DNA of 64,000 nt from Intestinibacillus sp964580155 (GCA_964580155.1 CAZOJP010000004.1:1-64000), one strand, 5' to 3'; positions 1 through 8,346 are shown, numbered from the stretch's first letter. A program made the numbers and translations. The notes: generated from the letters alone by a model not told the origin.

Positions 1-16
1 ACTGAGCTACAGAGGC
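1..16 (-). tRNA. 5' end of a tRNA gene cut by the window edge
   Basis: Read on the minus strand, the first 16 bases are GCCTCTGTAGCTCAGT. This is a 7-nt acceptor 5' strand, the U8-A9 linker position and the start of a D-arm (GCTCAGT). A strong promoter lies about 35 bp upstream. The anticodon is outside the window, so the identity cannot be given. Confidence 0.7.
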
Positions 17-50
17 AAATTTTTCATCGACACTGCTTGCACTGTTTATT

Positions 51-80
51 AGTATATAATAAGTTCATCCAATCTGTCAA
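51..80 (-). promoter_or_regulatory. Sigma-A promoter for the leftward tRNA
   Basis: On the minus strand TTGACA (75-80) and TATACT (51-56) are separated by 18 bp. Transcription would start near 45 and run into the tRNA at 16. Confidence 0.7.
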
Positions 81-88
81 GATATTTT

Positions 89-688
89 TTAAAATCCCTG
101 ACAGACAAGATTGATGCAAATTGGCACTGCGGCAGAAACCAGTATCCCGCTAAGCACGGCAATCAGCGCGGCATCTTCTCCTCCATAGCGAATCATGACC
201 GGAAGCGTCGTATCCTCGCTCGTCGCGCCTGCCGCCGCGATCGCACTGTACGCGCCCATTTTTTTCATCAGCAAAGGGATGAGCGCAAATGCCAACAGTT
301 CACGTAGCACGTTAGACAGAAACGCAACCGTGCCTGTGCGCGCACCGAGCAGCTCGGTGACCATAATGCCGCCCAAGCTATACCAGCCCATACCGGCGGT
401 CACGGCCATCCCCTGCTGTACAGAGTCCCCTGCGAGCGGCGCGAGCACCGCTCCTGCCAGCAGCGAGCCAATCACGACACCAAGCGGCACGGCAAGGACG
501 CGCACACCACATGCGCGCAAGCGAAGCAGCATCTTCCGGTTTGCACCAATGCTGACCCCTACCGAAACCATCAGCGCACATAAAATCCAATCCGCACCCT
601 GCGCAACCAGTGTTGCCCAAGTCACCGGGAACCAGAACGCACCACATAAAACACCAATCATCAATGCAAACAGCGCTGCCAGAATCAT
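89..688 (-). CDS. LysO family transporter, C-terminal half
   Basis: This is a 199-residue, very hydrophobic protein resembling the C-terminal membrane domain of the lysine exporter LysO (DUF340). It has several predicted membrane segments and a Gly-rich stretch (GMGWYSLGG, about residue 99) followed by a conserved ELLGARTG-type sequence typical of the family. In E. coli LysO is one polypeptide of about 300 residues. Here the N-terminal half is a separate gene immediately upstream whose end overlaps this start by 4 bp, so the two are probably co-translated and assemble into one exporter. The substrate (lysine or an analogue) is inferred from the family only. Confidence 0.75.
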   Translation of the reverse strand: MILAALFALMIGVLCGAFWFPVTWATLVAQGADWILCALMVSVGVSIGANRKMLLRLRACGVRVLAVPLGVVIGSLLAGAVLAPLAGDSVQQGMAVTAGMGWYSLGGIMVTELLGARTGTVAFLSNVLRELLAFALIPLLMKKMGAYSAIAAAGATSEDTTLPVMIRYGGEDAALIAVLSGILVSAAVPICINLVCQGF

Positions 689-966
689 TTTTTCTCCTCC
701 TTTTCATGTAAAAAGAGCTTGCTAAGCAGCCATACAAGCGCTACGGAAAAAACGATTCCTCCTGCCGCATAAAGCAGGCTGATGCAGCCCATCGTGCGCA
801 AATTCGTGAAAAAATCAGGCTGGGCTCCCAAAGAAACGCCCATCGTAAAAAGCAAAGCAATTGTGATGATGATTTGCAGCAAACCGTTCCAACGGTGATA
901 CTTTTCCGGCAGCAATCGCGCGCCGACGACAACACCAAGCAGCATAAGAATCGTATATAGCATCAA
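685..966 (-). CDS. LysO family transporter, N-terminal half
   Basis: This 93-residue protein has about three membrane segments and matches the N-terminal LysO domain; the GVSLGAQPDFF stretch resembles GVSIGANRKML in the neighbouring half, so the two halves are internally homologous. The start follows a GGAGG ribosome site (CTGGAGGATTTGATG). Its stop overlaps the start of the C-terminal half by four bases, which argues for a split two-gene exporter and not for a broken gene. Expression should come from the minus-strand promoter at 1035-1063. Confidence 0.72.
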   Translation of the reverse strand: MMLYTILMLLGVVVGARLLPEKYHRWNGLLQIIITIALLFTMGVSLGAQPDFFTNLRTMGCISLLYAAGGIVFSVALVWLLSKLFLHEKEEKK

Positions 967-982
967 ATCCTCCAGAAAAATG

Positions 983-1011
983 TTGAAATCATCGAGTAAA
1001 ACATGTAAAAT
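983..1011 (+). promoter_or_regulatory. Promoter for the PAP2-flippase pair
   Basis: TTGAAA (983-988) and TAAAAT (1006-1011) are spaced by 17 bp and point right. It lies inside the divergent region and is overlapped by the transcribed leader of the leftward lysO pair. Confidence 0.5.
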
Positions 1012-1034
1012 AGAAATATTATGGCCGCATTTTT

Positions 1035-1063
1035 AGTATACAAAATTTTGTCGGCAGATGCAA
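1035..1063 (-). promoter_or_regulatory. Promoter for the split lysO pair
   Basis: On the minus strand TTGCAT (1058-1063) and TATACT (1035-1040) are spaced by 17 bp. The predicted start near 1028 leaves a leader of about 60 nt. Confidence 0.6.
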
Positions 1064-1092
1064 GTAATTATTCCCATCAAAGGAGAAACGTC

Positions 1093-1644
1093 ATGGAAAC
1101 CATTTTGATGCTTGATCATTCTATATTGCTGATGATCGAGCAGCATCTTCATGCGGATTGGCTCACAACTATCATGCGCGTCATTACCACCCTCGGAAAC
1201 CACGGTGCTGTTTGGATCGCGCTTACCCTGATCCTGCTCCTGATGCCGCGCACGCGCCGCTTGGGCGCTGCAATCGCGGTCGCACTCGTGCTGACAACCG
1301 TGATCGGTGAAGTCGCACTCAAGCCGCTGATCGCACGTGCGCGCCCCTTTGTACAATATCATGATCTGGCCGCGCTGGTTTCGCCTCCCTTGAGCTTTTC
1401 CTTTCCCTCCGGGCATACAAGCTCTAGCTTTGCTGCAGCAACCGTAATTTTCTCGCAAAGCCATCGGTCAGGGCTTGCAGCATGTGCTGTCGCGGTGCTG
1501 ATTGGGTTTTCACGGCTGTATCTATGCGTGCATTTTCCAACCGATGTTGCTGCCGGCGCGGTGCTCGGCATTGTGTGCGGCAGCGTTGCAGTATGCGTGG
1601 TCAAGCGCATCGGTGACCGTATTCATTATGCCAAATTGCGTTAA
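1093..1644 (+). CDS. PAP2 family membrane phosphatase
   Basis: This 183-residue integral membrane protein carries all three PAP2 signatures: K77 with R84-P85 (KX6RP), P105-S-G-H108, and S140-R141 with H147 and D151. Such enzymes dephosphorylate lipid phosphates such as undecaprenyl pyrophosphate or phosphatidic acid on the outer face of the membrane. I chose the ATG at 1093 because AGGAGA lies just upstream and an earlier in-frame ATG at 1021 would add a non-homologous tail. The next gene is a MOP flippase only 11 bp downstream, so a role in the polyprenol-linked glycan cycle is plausible but inferred. Confidence 0.88.
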   Translation: METILMLDHSILLMIEQHLHADWLTTIMRVITTLGNHGAVWIALTLILLLMPRTRRLGAAIAVALVLTTVIGEVALKPLIARARPFVQYHDLAALVSPPLSFSFPSGHTSSSFAAATVIFSQSHRSGLAACAVAVLIGFSRLYLCVHFPTDVAAGAVLGIVCGSVAVCVVKRIGDRIHYAKLR

Positions 1645-1655
1645 GGAGCGTTTTT

Positions 1656-3059
1656 GTGAATCAATATAAAAAGCTGATGTCGAACACCATGATTTTTGCG
1701 ATCGGCACATTCAGCTCCAAGCTGCTCGTGTTTTTCATGACACGGTTCTACACGGCTTATCTGGCAAGCGCGGATTATGGCATGATCGACGTGATCACAT
1801 CGATTGCAAATGTCATGATTCCGATCGCATCGCTCTGTATTCCGCAGGCCGTCATTCGCTATGGGCTGGAAAAAACCGAAAACAAACATGAGGTTTTCTC
1901 AATCGGCCTTTTCACAATTTTAATTGGCTTTGCCCTCACGATCCCGTTTTTTCCACTCGTCGATTTTACGCAAGGTGCGGAAAGTCTCCCCGTTTACACA
2001 CTGATTATTTACATCTATGTGCTCACTGCCAGTCTGCAATCTCTTTGCAGTAACTTTATCCGTGCGCGCGGCTATGTTAAGCTGTATGCCATCGACGGCA
2101 TTTTCCGCACCGCGATTATCATCCTTCTCAACATTTTATTCCTTGCTAAACTGAATTGGGGCATTCTCGGTTATATCCTCGCAATCATTGCGTCCGATTT
2201 GCTGTCCGCGATTTGCCTATCTATCATCGGCCAGCTGTCGCGTTTTGTGCATATGCGCGCACTCAACCGCAATACATGGAGACGCATGCTGAGCTATGCA
2301 ATTCCGCTCATTCCAACCCAGATTTGCGTATGGGTATTCAGTGCGTCCGATCGCATCTTCATCCAGCACATGGTCGGACTAGAGGCAAACGGCCTCTATG
2401 CACTCGCCAACAAGTTGCCGACAATCCTCGTGCTGGTGTCCGGTATTTTTATTGATGCGTGGCAGATTTCTACAATCAACGATAATAGCCATCAGGAGCA
2501 AGTCAACTTCTTCTCCAAGGTGGGCAATGTATATCAGTCTCTGGTATTCGTCATGGCATCCGGTGTTATTCTGATCGCGAAACCTGCGGTCTATATTTTA
2601 GCAGGGCAAGCAAGCTACTATGACGCATGGAAGTATGTTCCGCTGCTGATCTTTGGCTCGGCATTTGCATGTTTGTCAAACTTCCAAAACAGCATCTATA
2701 CGTTACATAAAAAGACCTCCTACTCTTTTTTGACTGCGACCATCGGCGCAGTGCTCAATTTGATTTTAAACTATCTTATGATTCCGGCTATGGGTGCAAA
2801 CGGTGCAGCGCTCGCAACACTGATCAGCTATATCGTCATGTTCTTGATTCGCGCGGTACACAGCCGTAAATATCTGATCGTACATTGGAATATTCCGCGA
2901 TTTGGCGCGACCTTTATTCTCTTGTGTGTCCAAAGTGCACTGATGCTGCACAACGGTCCTTATTGGCTGACACAGCAAATCGCCCTCTTTCTCTTGATTA
3001 CGCTTCTCGGCTCCAAAGAGATTTTACTGGGTGTTAGAAAGGTATTGCGTAAAGGCTGA
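1656..3059 (+). CDS. Oligosaccharide flippase, MOP superfamily
   Basis: This 467-residue protein has about 12-14 hydrophobic segments and opens like polysaccharide transporters of the Wzx/MurJ-like MOP superfamily (NTMIFAIGTFSSKLLVFF). It would translocate a lipid-linked saccharide across the membrane. Translation begins at a GTG at 1656, with AAGGAG overlapping the stop region of the PAP2 gene, so the two are co-transcribed. No glycosyltransferase cluster surrounds it, so the glycan is unknown. A strong terminator follows. Confidence 0.85.
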   Translation: MNQYKKLMSNTMIFAIGTFSSKLLVFFMTRFYTAYLASADYGMIDVITSIANVMIPIASLCIPQAVIRYGLEKTENKHEVFSIGLFTILIGFALTIPFFPLVDFTQGAESLPVYTLIIYIYVLTASLQSLCSNFIRARGYVKLYAIDGIFRTAIIILLNILFLAKLNWGILGYILAIIASDLLSAICLSIIGQLSRFVHMRALNRNTWRRMLSYAIPLIPTQICVWVFSASDRIFIQHMVGLEANGLYALANKLPTILVLVSGIFIDAWQISTINDNSHQEQVNFFSKVGNVYQSLVFVMASGVILIAKPAVYILAGQASYYDAWKYVPLLIFGSAFACLSNFQNSIYTLHKKTSYSFLTATIGAVLNLILNYLMIPAMGANGAALATLISYIVMFLIRAVHSRKYLIVHWNIPRFGATFILLCVQSALMLHNGPYWLTQQIALFLLITLLGSKEILLGVRKVLRKG

Positions 3060-3080
3060 GCCGTATTTTTCGCATCAGAA

Positions 3081-3122
3081 AGCCCTTCCGTTGCAGCAGC
3101 ACCGCAACGGAAGGGCTTTTTT
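3081..3122 (+). terminator. Intrinsic terminator after the flippase gene
   Basis: A perfect 14-bp stem (AGCCCTTCCGTTGC pairing with its complement), a 9-nt loop and a run of T follow the flippase stop. It separates this convergent unit from the chemoreceptor gene ending at 3157. Confidence 0.92.
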
Positions 3123-3156
3123 AACCTGTATCGACTAAGTTATATTGATTGCTCCT

Positions 3157-5199
3157 TCATTCCGGGAGCTTGAAGCGGCTGACCAGCTCCTTGAGCATCT
3201 GTGCCTGAGCGGACATTTCCTCGCTGGATGCAGCGCTCTCCTGAGAAGTCGCAGAGTTTGTCTGCACCACGATAGAAATTTGATCGATACCCGTGCTGAT
3301 TTGCATAATGGACTCCGCTTCTTGTTGGGCGGCATCTGCAATTTTTTCGACCATTTCAGCTGTCTCGCGTGCGTTTTCAGATACAGAAGATAGGGTCGCT
3401 GCGGTATTTTCCGCAATCACCGCGCCATTTCCGACCGATTGCACCGCTGCTTCAATCAGCTCCGAAGTATCCTTGGCCGCTGCAGCAGATTTGCCTGCCA
3501 AGTTGCGCACTTCATCTGCCACAACAGCAAAGCCCTTGCCTGCTTCACCTGCACGCGCAGCCTCTACTGCGGCATTAAGCGATAGAATGTTGGTTTGGAA
3601 CGCAATATCCTCGATAGTCTTGATGATGCGGCTGATTTGCTTTGAGTTGTCGCTGATCTCGTCCATCGCAGCAACCATTTGCTTCATCTGGTTGTCACAC
3701 TGATCCATCAGTACGCCGACCTGCCCAACCTTTTCGCTTGCGTTGCCGGCGTTTTCTGCCGTTTCAGTAACCTGTCCGGAAATAGAGCTAATGCTCGCGG
3801 CAAGTTCCTCCACGGCGGAGGCCTGCTCGGTTGCGCCTTGACTGAGTGCTTGCGCGCCTGCCGACACCTGATCGCTACCCGATGCCACATGATCGGCAGA
3901 CAACTCGATGCGACGCATAATATCACTCTGATGTGCAATCAAGCTCTCAATATTCTGATGTAAAACCGCAAAATCTCCACGGTACATCTCTGTGTTTGTG
4001 CTTTTCACTCGGAAATTGCCGTTTGCAATTTCATTCAGACAATATCCGATATCTCCGATAATATCCGTCACTGTTTGTGTAATGCTCATAGTCGCAGTTG
4101 CCAGGCGTCCCGTCTCGTTGCGGCTGCTGATTTCCGGTGCAGGCGTGGTCAAATCGCCTTGTGCCAACAGCTCCAGCCGTGCGGTGCATTGCGCCACCGG
4201 ATCGCCAATGCGTGCCGCAACACGCGTTGCAATGACGATTGCCGCGCCAATCGAAAGCAGACACAGAATGATCGTGATGATGATACTACGGTATGTTGCG
4301 CTCATAAAATCCATAATCGGCGCATTGATGCTGATGCTCCAGCCGTCTGTTCCGGATATCGGCGCATAGGACAGAAATTTGGATTCTCCTTGGTGCCTAT
4401 ATCTGCCGAAACCGGATTCTCCCTTGGTCATCGCTGTCTCGTACTTGGCTAACTGTGCCAGGGTCGAATCGGTCTTGGACTGCTCGATTCTGTTTTCGCG
4501 GTTTTCTACCCGTTCGACCTCCCGATGCGCAATGGTGTAGCCATCTTTATCGAGCATATATGCGCCTGCATTCGGGCTGATCTTGATTTCACCGACGATA
4601 TCATTCAGTAGCGTTTCGGGCGGTATAAAATACACAACGCCTACAACAGTCGTACCGACCACGCCGTTACTCCAGATGGGAGCGGCAATCGGAATGGACA
4701 TCTCGCCGGTTTGTTTACTCACAAGCGGCTCGGAAATCCAAGCCTCTCCCTTTAGCGCTTGCTGAAAATACTCACGATCGGAAAAGTCTTTGCCATCTAT
4801 AATGCTGCGGCCGTTTGTATCCAGTATATTTCCGCGCTGAAACCCGTGGCTTGTTGCACGCTGATCAACGATTGCTTTCTTTTGTGCAACGGTGGTTTCC
4901 GGATCGGACAGCCGCGCCACGCAGCCGGTGTCTATTGCGACATTTTCGATGCCGCTCAGTTTTGCACCCACTTCCTGGCTCGCGGTTTTTGCCAGCTCCT
5001 GCATGGATTGTTTCAGCATGGAGGTGGTATTGTGATACCCCAAATAAGCGGTCGAGGCACCCAAAATCATCATGGGAACCGAGACCAAAACACAAATTTT
5101 GAGCAGCAATTCTGCACGAATCGTGGTTTGGCGTCTGCTTTTCTCTCCTCGCCGGCGTATATGTCTGCCTGCTTTGATACGCTTTTTGGCAGGCTTCAT
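3157..5199 (-). CDS. Methyl-accepting chemotaxis protein with dCache-type sensor
   Basis: This 680-residue receptor begins with a Lys/Arg-rich cytoplasmic tail of about 28 residues, then a membrane segment (about 30-52), a roughly 250-residue periplasm-facing sensor domain of dCache type, a second membrane segment (about 305-325), HAMP, and the MCP signalling domain. The hairpin tip is intact (QTNILSLNAAVEAARAGEAG). No CheR-docking pentapeptide is visible at the C terminus. No che or flagellar genes occur in the window, so it is an orphan receptor that would act on a remote chemotaxis or chemotaxis-like pathway. It is preceded by an unusually long leader with its own promoter. Confidence 0.93.
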   Translation of the reverse strand: MKPAKKRIKAGRHIRRRGEKSRRQTTIRAELLLKICVLVSVPMMILGASTAYLGYHNTTSMLKQSMQELAKTASQEVGAKLSGIENVAIDTGCVARLSDPETTVAQKKAIVDQRATSHGFQRGNILDTNGRSIIDGKDFSDREYFQQALKGEAWISEPLVSKQTGEMSIPIAAPIWSNGVVGTTVVGVVYFIPPETLLNDIVGEIKISPNAGAYMLDKDGYTIAHREVERVENRENRIEQSKTDSTLAQLAKYETAMTKGESGFGRYRHQGESKFLSYAPISGTDGWSISINAPIMDFMSATYRSIIITIILCLLSIGAAIVIATRVAARIGDPVAQCTARLELLAQGDLTTPAPEISSRNETGRLATATMSITQTVTDIIGDIGYCLNEIANGNFRVKSTNTEMYRGDFAVLHQNIESLIAHQSDIMRRIELSADHVASGSDQVSAGAQALSQGATEQASAVEELAASISSISGQVTETAENAGNASEKVGQVGVLMDQCDNQMKQMVAAMDEISDNSKQISRIIKTIEDIAFQTNILSLNAAVEAARAGEAGKGFAVVADEVRNLAGKSAAAAKDTSELIEAAVQSVGNGAVIAENTAATLSSVSENARETAEMVEKIADAAQQEAESIMQISTGIDQISIVVQTNSATSQESAASSEEMSAQAQMLKELVSRFKLPE

Positions 5200-5507
5200 A
5201 AATCATATTCCTTTCTCGCACTATCTCTTTCGCAGTCGGAAAACCGCCTGAAACACGAGATAACCCGTGAGCGTCTTGTGGCCGAAACCTGAATGCTTGC
5301 TGAGCCACAGCCGCTTTGTTTCTTGTAACGGATCTGTGCTCCTGTCTTTTCAATAATGATGTAGTGCGCCGCTCTCCTCGTTGAGTTGTTGTACTGCACT
5401 TAAGCGGAGGAATGGTATCTGTAAGCACCGCCCGTGCGCATCCGGCTGAAGCCCCCCGGCACCAGATAAATATTTGGAAGTATGCGCTTAATCTACCACC
5501 TATCGCT
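5200..5507 (-). promoter_or_regulatory. Long structured 5' leader of the chemoreceptor gene
   Basis: From the predicted transcription start near 5507 to the ATG there are about 300 nt with no recognised gene. Read on the minus strand it contains several stems: UGUGGC/GCCACA flanked by AGCG/CGCU (about 5277-5325), and directly before the ribosome site a long hairpin (UAUCUC/GAGAUA outside, GCGGU/ACUGC inside, about 5219-5265). The start-proximal part has GUGC/GCAC and CCGG/CCGG pairings. It does not contain the c-di-GMP-I core sequences. Function is unknown; a riboswitch or attenuator is an inference. Confidence 0.45.
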
Positions 5508-5513
5508 TTGAAA

Positions 5514-5542
5514 ATTATAGCATTTTTAAGTTGCTTTTACAA
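5514..5542 (-). promoter_or_regulatory. Promoter of the chemoreceptor gene
   Basis: TTGTAA (5537-5542) and TATAAT (5514-5519) lie 17 bp apart on the minus strand. Their position defines the ~300-nt leader. Confidence 0.75.
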
Positions 5543-5570
5543 CCATATTCTATCCTTTTCCCCATGTTTC

Positions 5571-6353
5571 TCAAACCCTAGTATAAAGATGGTTTAGCGG
5601 GCCATTCCCGTGGCCGAGGTCCAGCCCGGCGCGCAGCGCACCGGTCAGATAGCTTTTTGCCGCCGCAACACTCTCGGACAGTGTGTGCCCATCACCCAGT
5701 CCGCACGCAATCGCGGAAGACAGGGTGCAGCCTGTTCCGTGGGTATTGTCGCTTTCCACGCGCGTTCCGCAGAACCACTGCGGCGCATTGCCGTCGCACA
5801 AGACATCATCCGCCCCGCCTGCCGCATGTCCACCCTTTAGCAGCACGGCGCACCCAAATTTCTGTTGTAACGCACACGCTGCGCGCTCCATGTCAGCACG
5901 ACAAGAAATAACGGTTCCGCACAGCACCTCCGCTTCCGGGATGTTGGGTGTAACCAGTGTCGCGCAAGGCAAGATGCGATCGGTCAAAACTGCGATTGCC
6001 TCTTCGGACAGAAGGCGGTGTCCGCTCGACGACACCATGACCGGATCGACCACAACGCGCTGCGCTTTCCAGGTCTCCAGTCCATCGGCAACAGTTGATG
6101 CGATATCATACGAGGCCAGCATACCGATTTTGACCGCATCCGGAAAAATATCCTGAAAAACGCAGTCCATCTGCGCGCGCACTATGCCGGCCGAAGCGGG
6201 CTCCACCGCACGCACTCCCATCGTGTTTTGCGCGACCAGTGCGGTAATCACGCACATACCGTAGCAGTTATGTGCCGCGAACGTTTTTAAATCCGCCTGA
6301 ATCCCTGCGCCGCCGCTTGGGTCGGTTCCCGCAATGCTTAGTACCGTTGTCAT
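5571..6353 (-). CDS. thiD: Hydroxymethylpyrimidine/phosphomethylpyrimidine kinase
   Basis: This 260-residue protein performs the two successive phosphorylations of HMP to HMP-PP in thiamine synthesis. The N terminus has the family signature (AGTDPSGGAGIQADLKTF), followed by QNTMGV, a VDPVMVSSSG motif (about residue 101) and the C-terminal anion-hole/catalytic region DNTHGTGCTLSSAIA. Length is normal for ThiD. It follows thiE with a 12-bp gap, so the two form a dicistronic unit that makes and condenses the pyrimidine moiety. No thiM or thiazole genes are nearby. Confidence 0.95.
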   Translation of the reverse strand: MTTVLSIAGTDPSGGAGIQADLKTFAAHNCYGMCVITALVAQNTMGVRAVEPASAGIVRAQMDCVFQDIFPDAVKIGMLASYDIASTVADGLETWKAQRVVVDPVMVSSSGHRLLSEEAIAVLTDRILPCATLVTPNIPEAEVLCGTVISCRADMERAACALQQKFGCAVLLKGGHAAGGADDVLCDGNAPQWFCGTRVESDNTHGTGCTLSSAIACGLGDGHTLSESVAAAKSYLTGALRAGLDLGHGNGPLNHLYTRV

Positions 6354-6365
6354 GTTCCCACCGCC

Positions 6366-6992
6366 TTATAGCGCATCGGAAAGTGTGCGCAGACGGCGTG
6401 CGGCAGCTTCAACATCGGGCTGAGCAAAAATTGCCGAAACCAGTGCCACACCATCCACACCGCTGCCTGCCAGCTGCGGCAGATTCTCTTCTGTGATGCC
6501 GCCGATCGCCACAACCGGAATGGAAACGGCGCGGCAGATCCCTTCCAGCGTCGTCCGCGGCAGATGTCCTGCATCCGGCTTGGTCGATGTACAAAACACG
6601 CTTCCTGTACCGAGATAATCTGCACCGCTTTCTTGCGCGCGCAGCGCCTCCTCAACCGAGTGCGCAGAAGTGCCGATGTATTTTCCTGCGCCTAAAATCC
6701 GGCGCGCCTGCCGGATGTCCATGTCGCTTTGCCCAACGTGCACACCGTCCGCATCACAGGCCGCGGCAATATCCGGCCGATCATTGATAATCAGCGGCAC
6801 GCCATACTTGGTGCAAATAGGCCGCAACGCACGCGCTTGCGCAAGGAAAGCGTCATCTTCCAGATATTTTTCCCGCAGTTGCAGAATTGTTGCGCCGCCA
6901 CGCAGTGCGCATTCAACGGCTTCCTCCAACGTGCGTCCGTTCAGCCATGTGCGATCTGTAATCGCATAAAGGCGCATGAAATTTCGATCCAT
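6366..6992 (-). CDS. thiE: Thiamine phosphate synthase
   Basis: This 208-residue TIM-barrel enzyme couples HMP-PP with thiazole phosphate to give thiamine phosphate. Diagnostic motifs are LYAITDRTW at the start, TILQLREKYLEDD (diphosphate-binding Arg/Lys), INDRPDIA, DGVHVGQSD and GTGSVFCTSTKPDAG, ending with VVAIGGI. Its product partner ThiD is encoded directly downstream. The leader has a promoter and one strong hairpin but no recognisable TPP riboswitch. Confidence 0.95.
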   Translation of the reverse strand: MDRNFMRLYAITDRTWLNGRTLEEAVECALRGGATILQLREKYLEDDAFLAQARALRPICTKYGVPLIINDRPDIAAACDADGVHVGQSDMDIRQARRILGAGKYIGTSAHSVEEALRAQESGADYLGTGSVFCTSTKPDAGHLPRTTLEGICRAVSIPVVAIGGITEENLPQLAGSGVDGVALVSAIFAQPDVEAAARRLRTLSDAL

Positions 6993-7011
6993 TTTTATCC
7001 TCCCAGCATAA

Positions 7012-7038
7012 AGCGCCGGTGCACAAGGTGCCGGCGCT
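7012..7038 (-). promoter_or_regulatory. GC-rich hairpin in the thiE leader
   Basis: On the minus strand AGCGCCGG pairs with CCGGCGCU around an 11-nt loop that contains a further CAC/GUG pairing. It ends about 11 nt before the GGGAGG ribosome site. No U-run follows, so it is not a classic terminator; it may affect translation or RNA stability. Confidence 0.5.
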
Positions 7039-7085
7039 CACATCAGCTTATCGTACTGTTTCTTTTTGCCTGCTACTGTATTTTT

Positions 7086-7114
7086 ATTATAACAGACATT
7101 CTGTAATCAAACAA
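7086..7114 (-). promoter_or_regulatory. Promoter of thiE-thiD
   Basis: TTGTTT (7109-7114) and TATAAT (7086-7091) are 17 bp apart on the minus strand, giving a leader of about 85 nt. Confidence 0.7.
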
Positions 7115-7234
7115 GAGTACATCCCCTCTCACGGCTATGCGATCTTGTACCAGACTGCTTTCAGCTATGCTTTTTTCGGATAACGTGTTATACTGAAGAA
7201 AACGATCTGGACGAAATCAAGCGAGGAGATTAAA

Positions 7235-7582
7235 ATGCTATTTGTTTGTTATCCCAAATGCTCTACCTGCCAAAAGGCCCGTACGTTTCTCGATGCGCGC
7301 AACGTAGCATATACTATGCGCGATATCAAGACCGAAAACCCGACCGAAGAAGAACTTCGCCTGTGGCATCGCAAAAGCGGTCTGCCGCTCAAGCGCTTTT
7401 TCAACACAAGCGGCCTGCAATATAGGACGCTGGAACTCGCTCAAAAATTGCCTACGATGACCGAGGACGAACAGTTTGCGCTCCTTGCGACAGACGGCAT
7501 GCTTGTCAAGCGACCGATCGTCGTAGCGGACGACTATGTTCTCGTTGGTTTTCGAGAGGCCGATTGGGCCACGCATATGTAA
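7235..7582 (+). CDS. Spx/ArsC family thioredoxin-fold protein
   Basis: This 115-residue protein has the ArsC/Spx fold signature: an N-terminal strand followed by C9-S-T-C12 and a conserved downstream KRPIVV segment (about residue 88). In Firmicutes such proteins are either Spx-type RNA polymerase regulators that sense disulfide stress through CxxC or YffB-like thiol reductases; this one cannot be assigned with certainty. The start follows GAGGAGATTAAA. It stands alone on the plus strand, convergent with rex, and shares the bidirectional hairpin at 7601-7646. Confidence 0.85.
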   Translation: MLFVCYPKCSTCQKARTFLDARNVAYTMRDIKTENPTEEELRLWHRKSGLPLKRFFNTSGLQYRTLELAQKLPTMTEDEQFALLATDGMLVKRPIVVADDYVLVGFREADWATHM

Positions 7583-7600
7583 GCAGCCTTGCGTCAGCTA

Positions 7601-7646
7601 AAAAAACAGCCCCCTGCCGCATCCATACAAGATGTGGCAGGGGGCT
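7601..7646 (-). terminator. Terminator downstream of rex, probably bidirectional
   Basis: A 16-bp stem (7608-7623 with 7631-7646, one G-U) around a 7-nt loop is followed on the minus strand by UGUUUUUU. On the plus strand a weaker T-rich tract follows the Spx-like gene. Confidence 0.88.
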
Positions 7647-7680
7647 TGCTTGCTTCTGGAGATTGCAGAAAATACAAAAA

Positions 7681-8346
7681 TCATGCCTGTGTAGACGGTT
7701 TTGCAGCTGTATGATCGGCCTCATCTACACGGTAGCACAAGGTCATCAGGCTATCCGAAAAATGCACGTTTTCTACCGGCACGCCCAGCCCTTCCAGGTG
7801 GAGATCCTCGCCGGTGAAGTTCCACAAACCCTTAATCCCTCGTTCCACCAGCATACGCGCCATCTCAGGCGCAAGGCCACGCGGCACCGTAAGCACCGCA
7901 ATATCCGGCCTGTGTCCGGATACATAATCGTATAGCTCCGCCGTATCACGCACCGTCACGCCGCCTGGCTCGGTGCCGATCACGGTTCGATCGGCATCAA
8001 ACGCACACAAAAGACGAAAGCCCGAGGCCCCAAAGCGGAAATTTTTGATGAGTGCGCGTCCGATATTGCCGACACCGACCAGAACCGCTGTGCGATCGCG
8101 GTCAATGCCTAGAATATCCGCGAGTTCTTCCTTGAGCTTGTCAACGTTGTAACCGTAACCCTGCTGCCCAAACCCGCCGAAGCAGTTGAAGTCCTGCCGT
8201 ATCTGTGATGCTGTCAGCCCCATTCTTTCCGCAAGGGCGCGGGAGGAAATACGTTGTACTCCTTCGACCTGGAGGTCGCAGATATGGCGATAATAGCGGG
8301 GAATGCGCTGTATAACCGCTCTTGAAATGTCTTTTCTATTTGCCAA
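7681..8346 (-). CDS. rex: Redox-sensing transcriptional repressor Rex
   Basis: This 221-residue regulator has an N-terminal winged helix (residues about 1-80; GLTASQIRQDFNCFGGFGQQG is the family hallmark region) and a Rossmann domain with G91-V-G93-N-I-G96 that binds NADH/NAD+. Rex represses fermentation, hydrogen and respiratory genes when NADH is low. It is the second gene after isocitrate dehydrogenase (32-bp gap). Rex-like palindromes are present at the icd promoter and at the hydrogenase promoter near 63.9 kb, so autogenous and distal control are predicted. Confidence 0.96.
   Translation of the reverse strand: MANRKDISRAVIQRIPRYYRHICDLQVEGVQRISSRALAERMGLTASQIRQDFNCFGGFGQQGYGYNVDKLKEELADILGIDRDRTAVLVGVGNIGRALIKNFRFGASGFRLLCAFDADRTVIGTEPGGVTVRDTAELYDYVSGHRPDIAVLTVPRGLAPEMARMLVERGIKGLWNFTGEDLHLEGLGVPVENVHFSDSLMTLCYRVDEADHTAAKPSTQA

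Noticed and set aside
5196..5399. A 67-codon GTG frame in the chemoreceptor leader
   Set aside because: No ribosome site, Arg/Ser-rich translation and no hydrophobic or domain pattern; the region is better explained as a structured leader.
5400..5507. c-di-GMP-I riboswitch in the chemoreceptor leader
   Set aside because: The GCAAA and GACGCAAAGCC-type core sequences are absent, although a CCGG-rich segment recalls part of the class.
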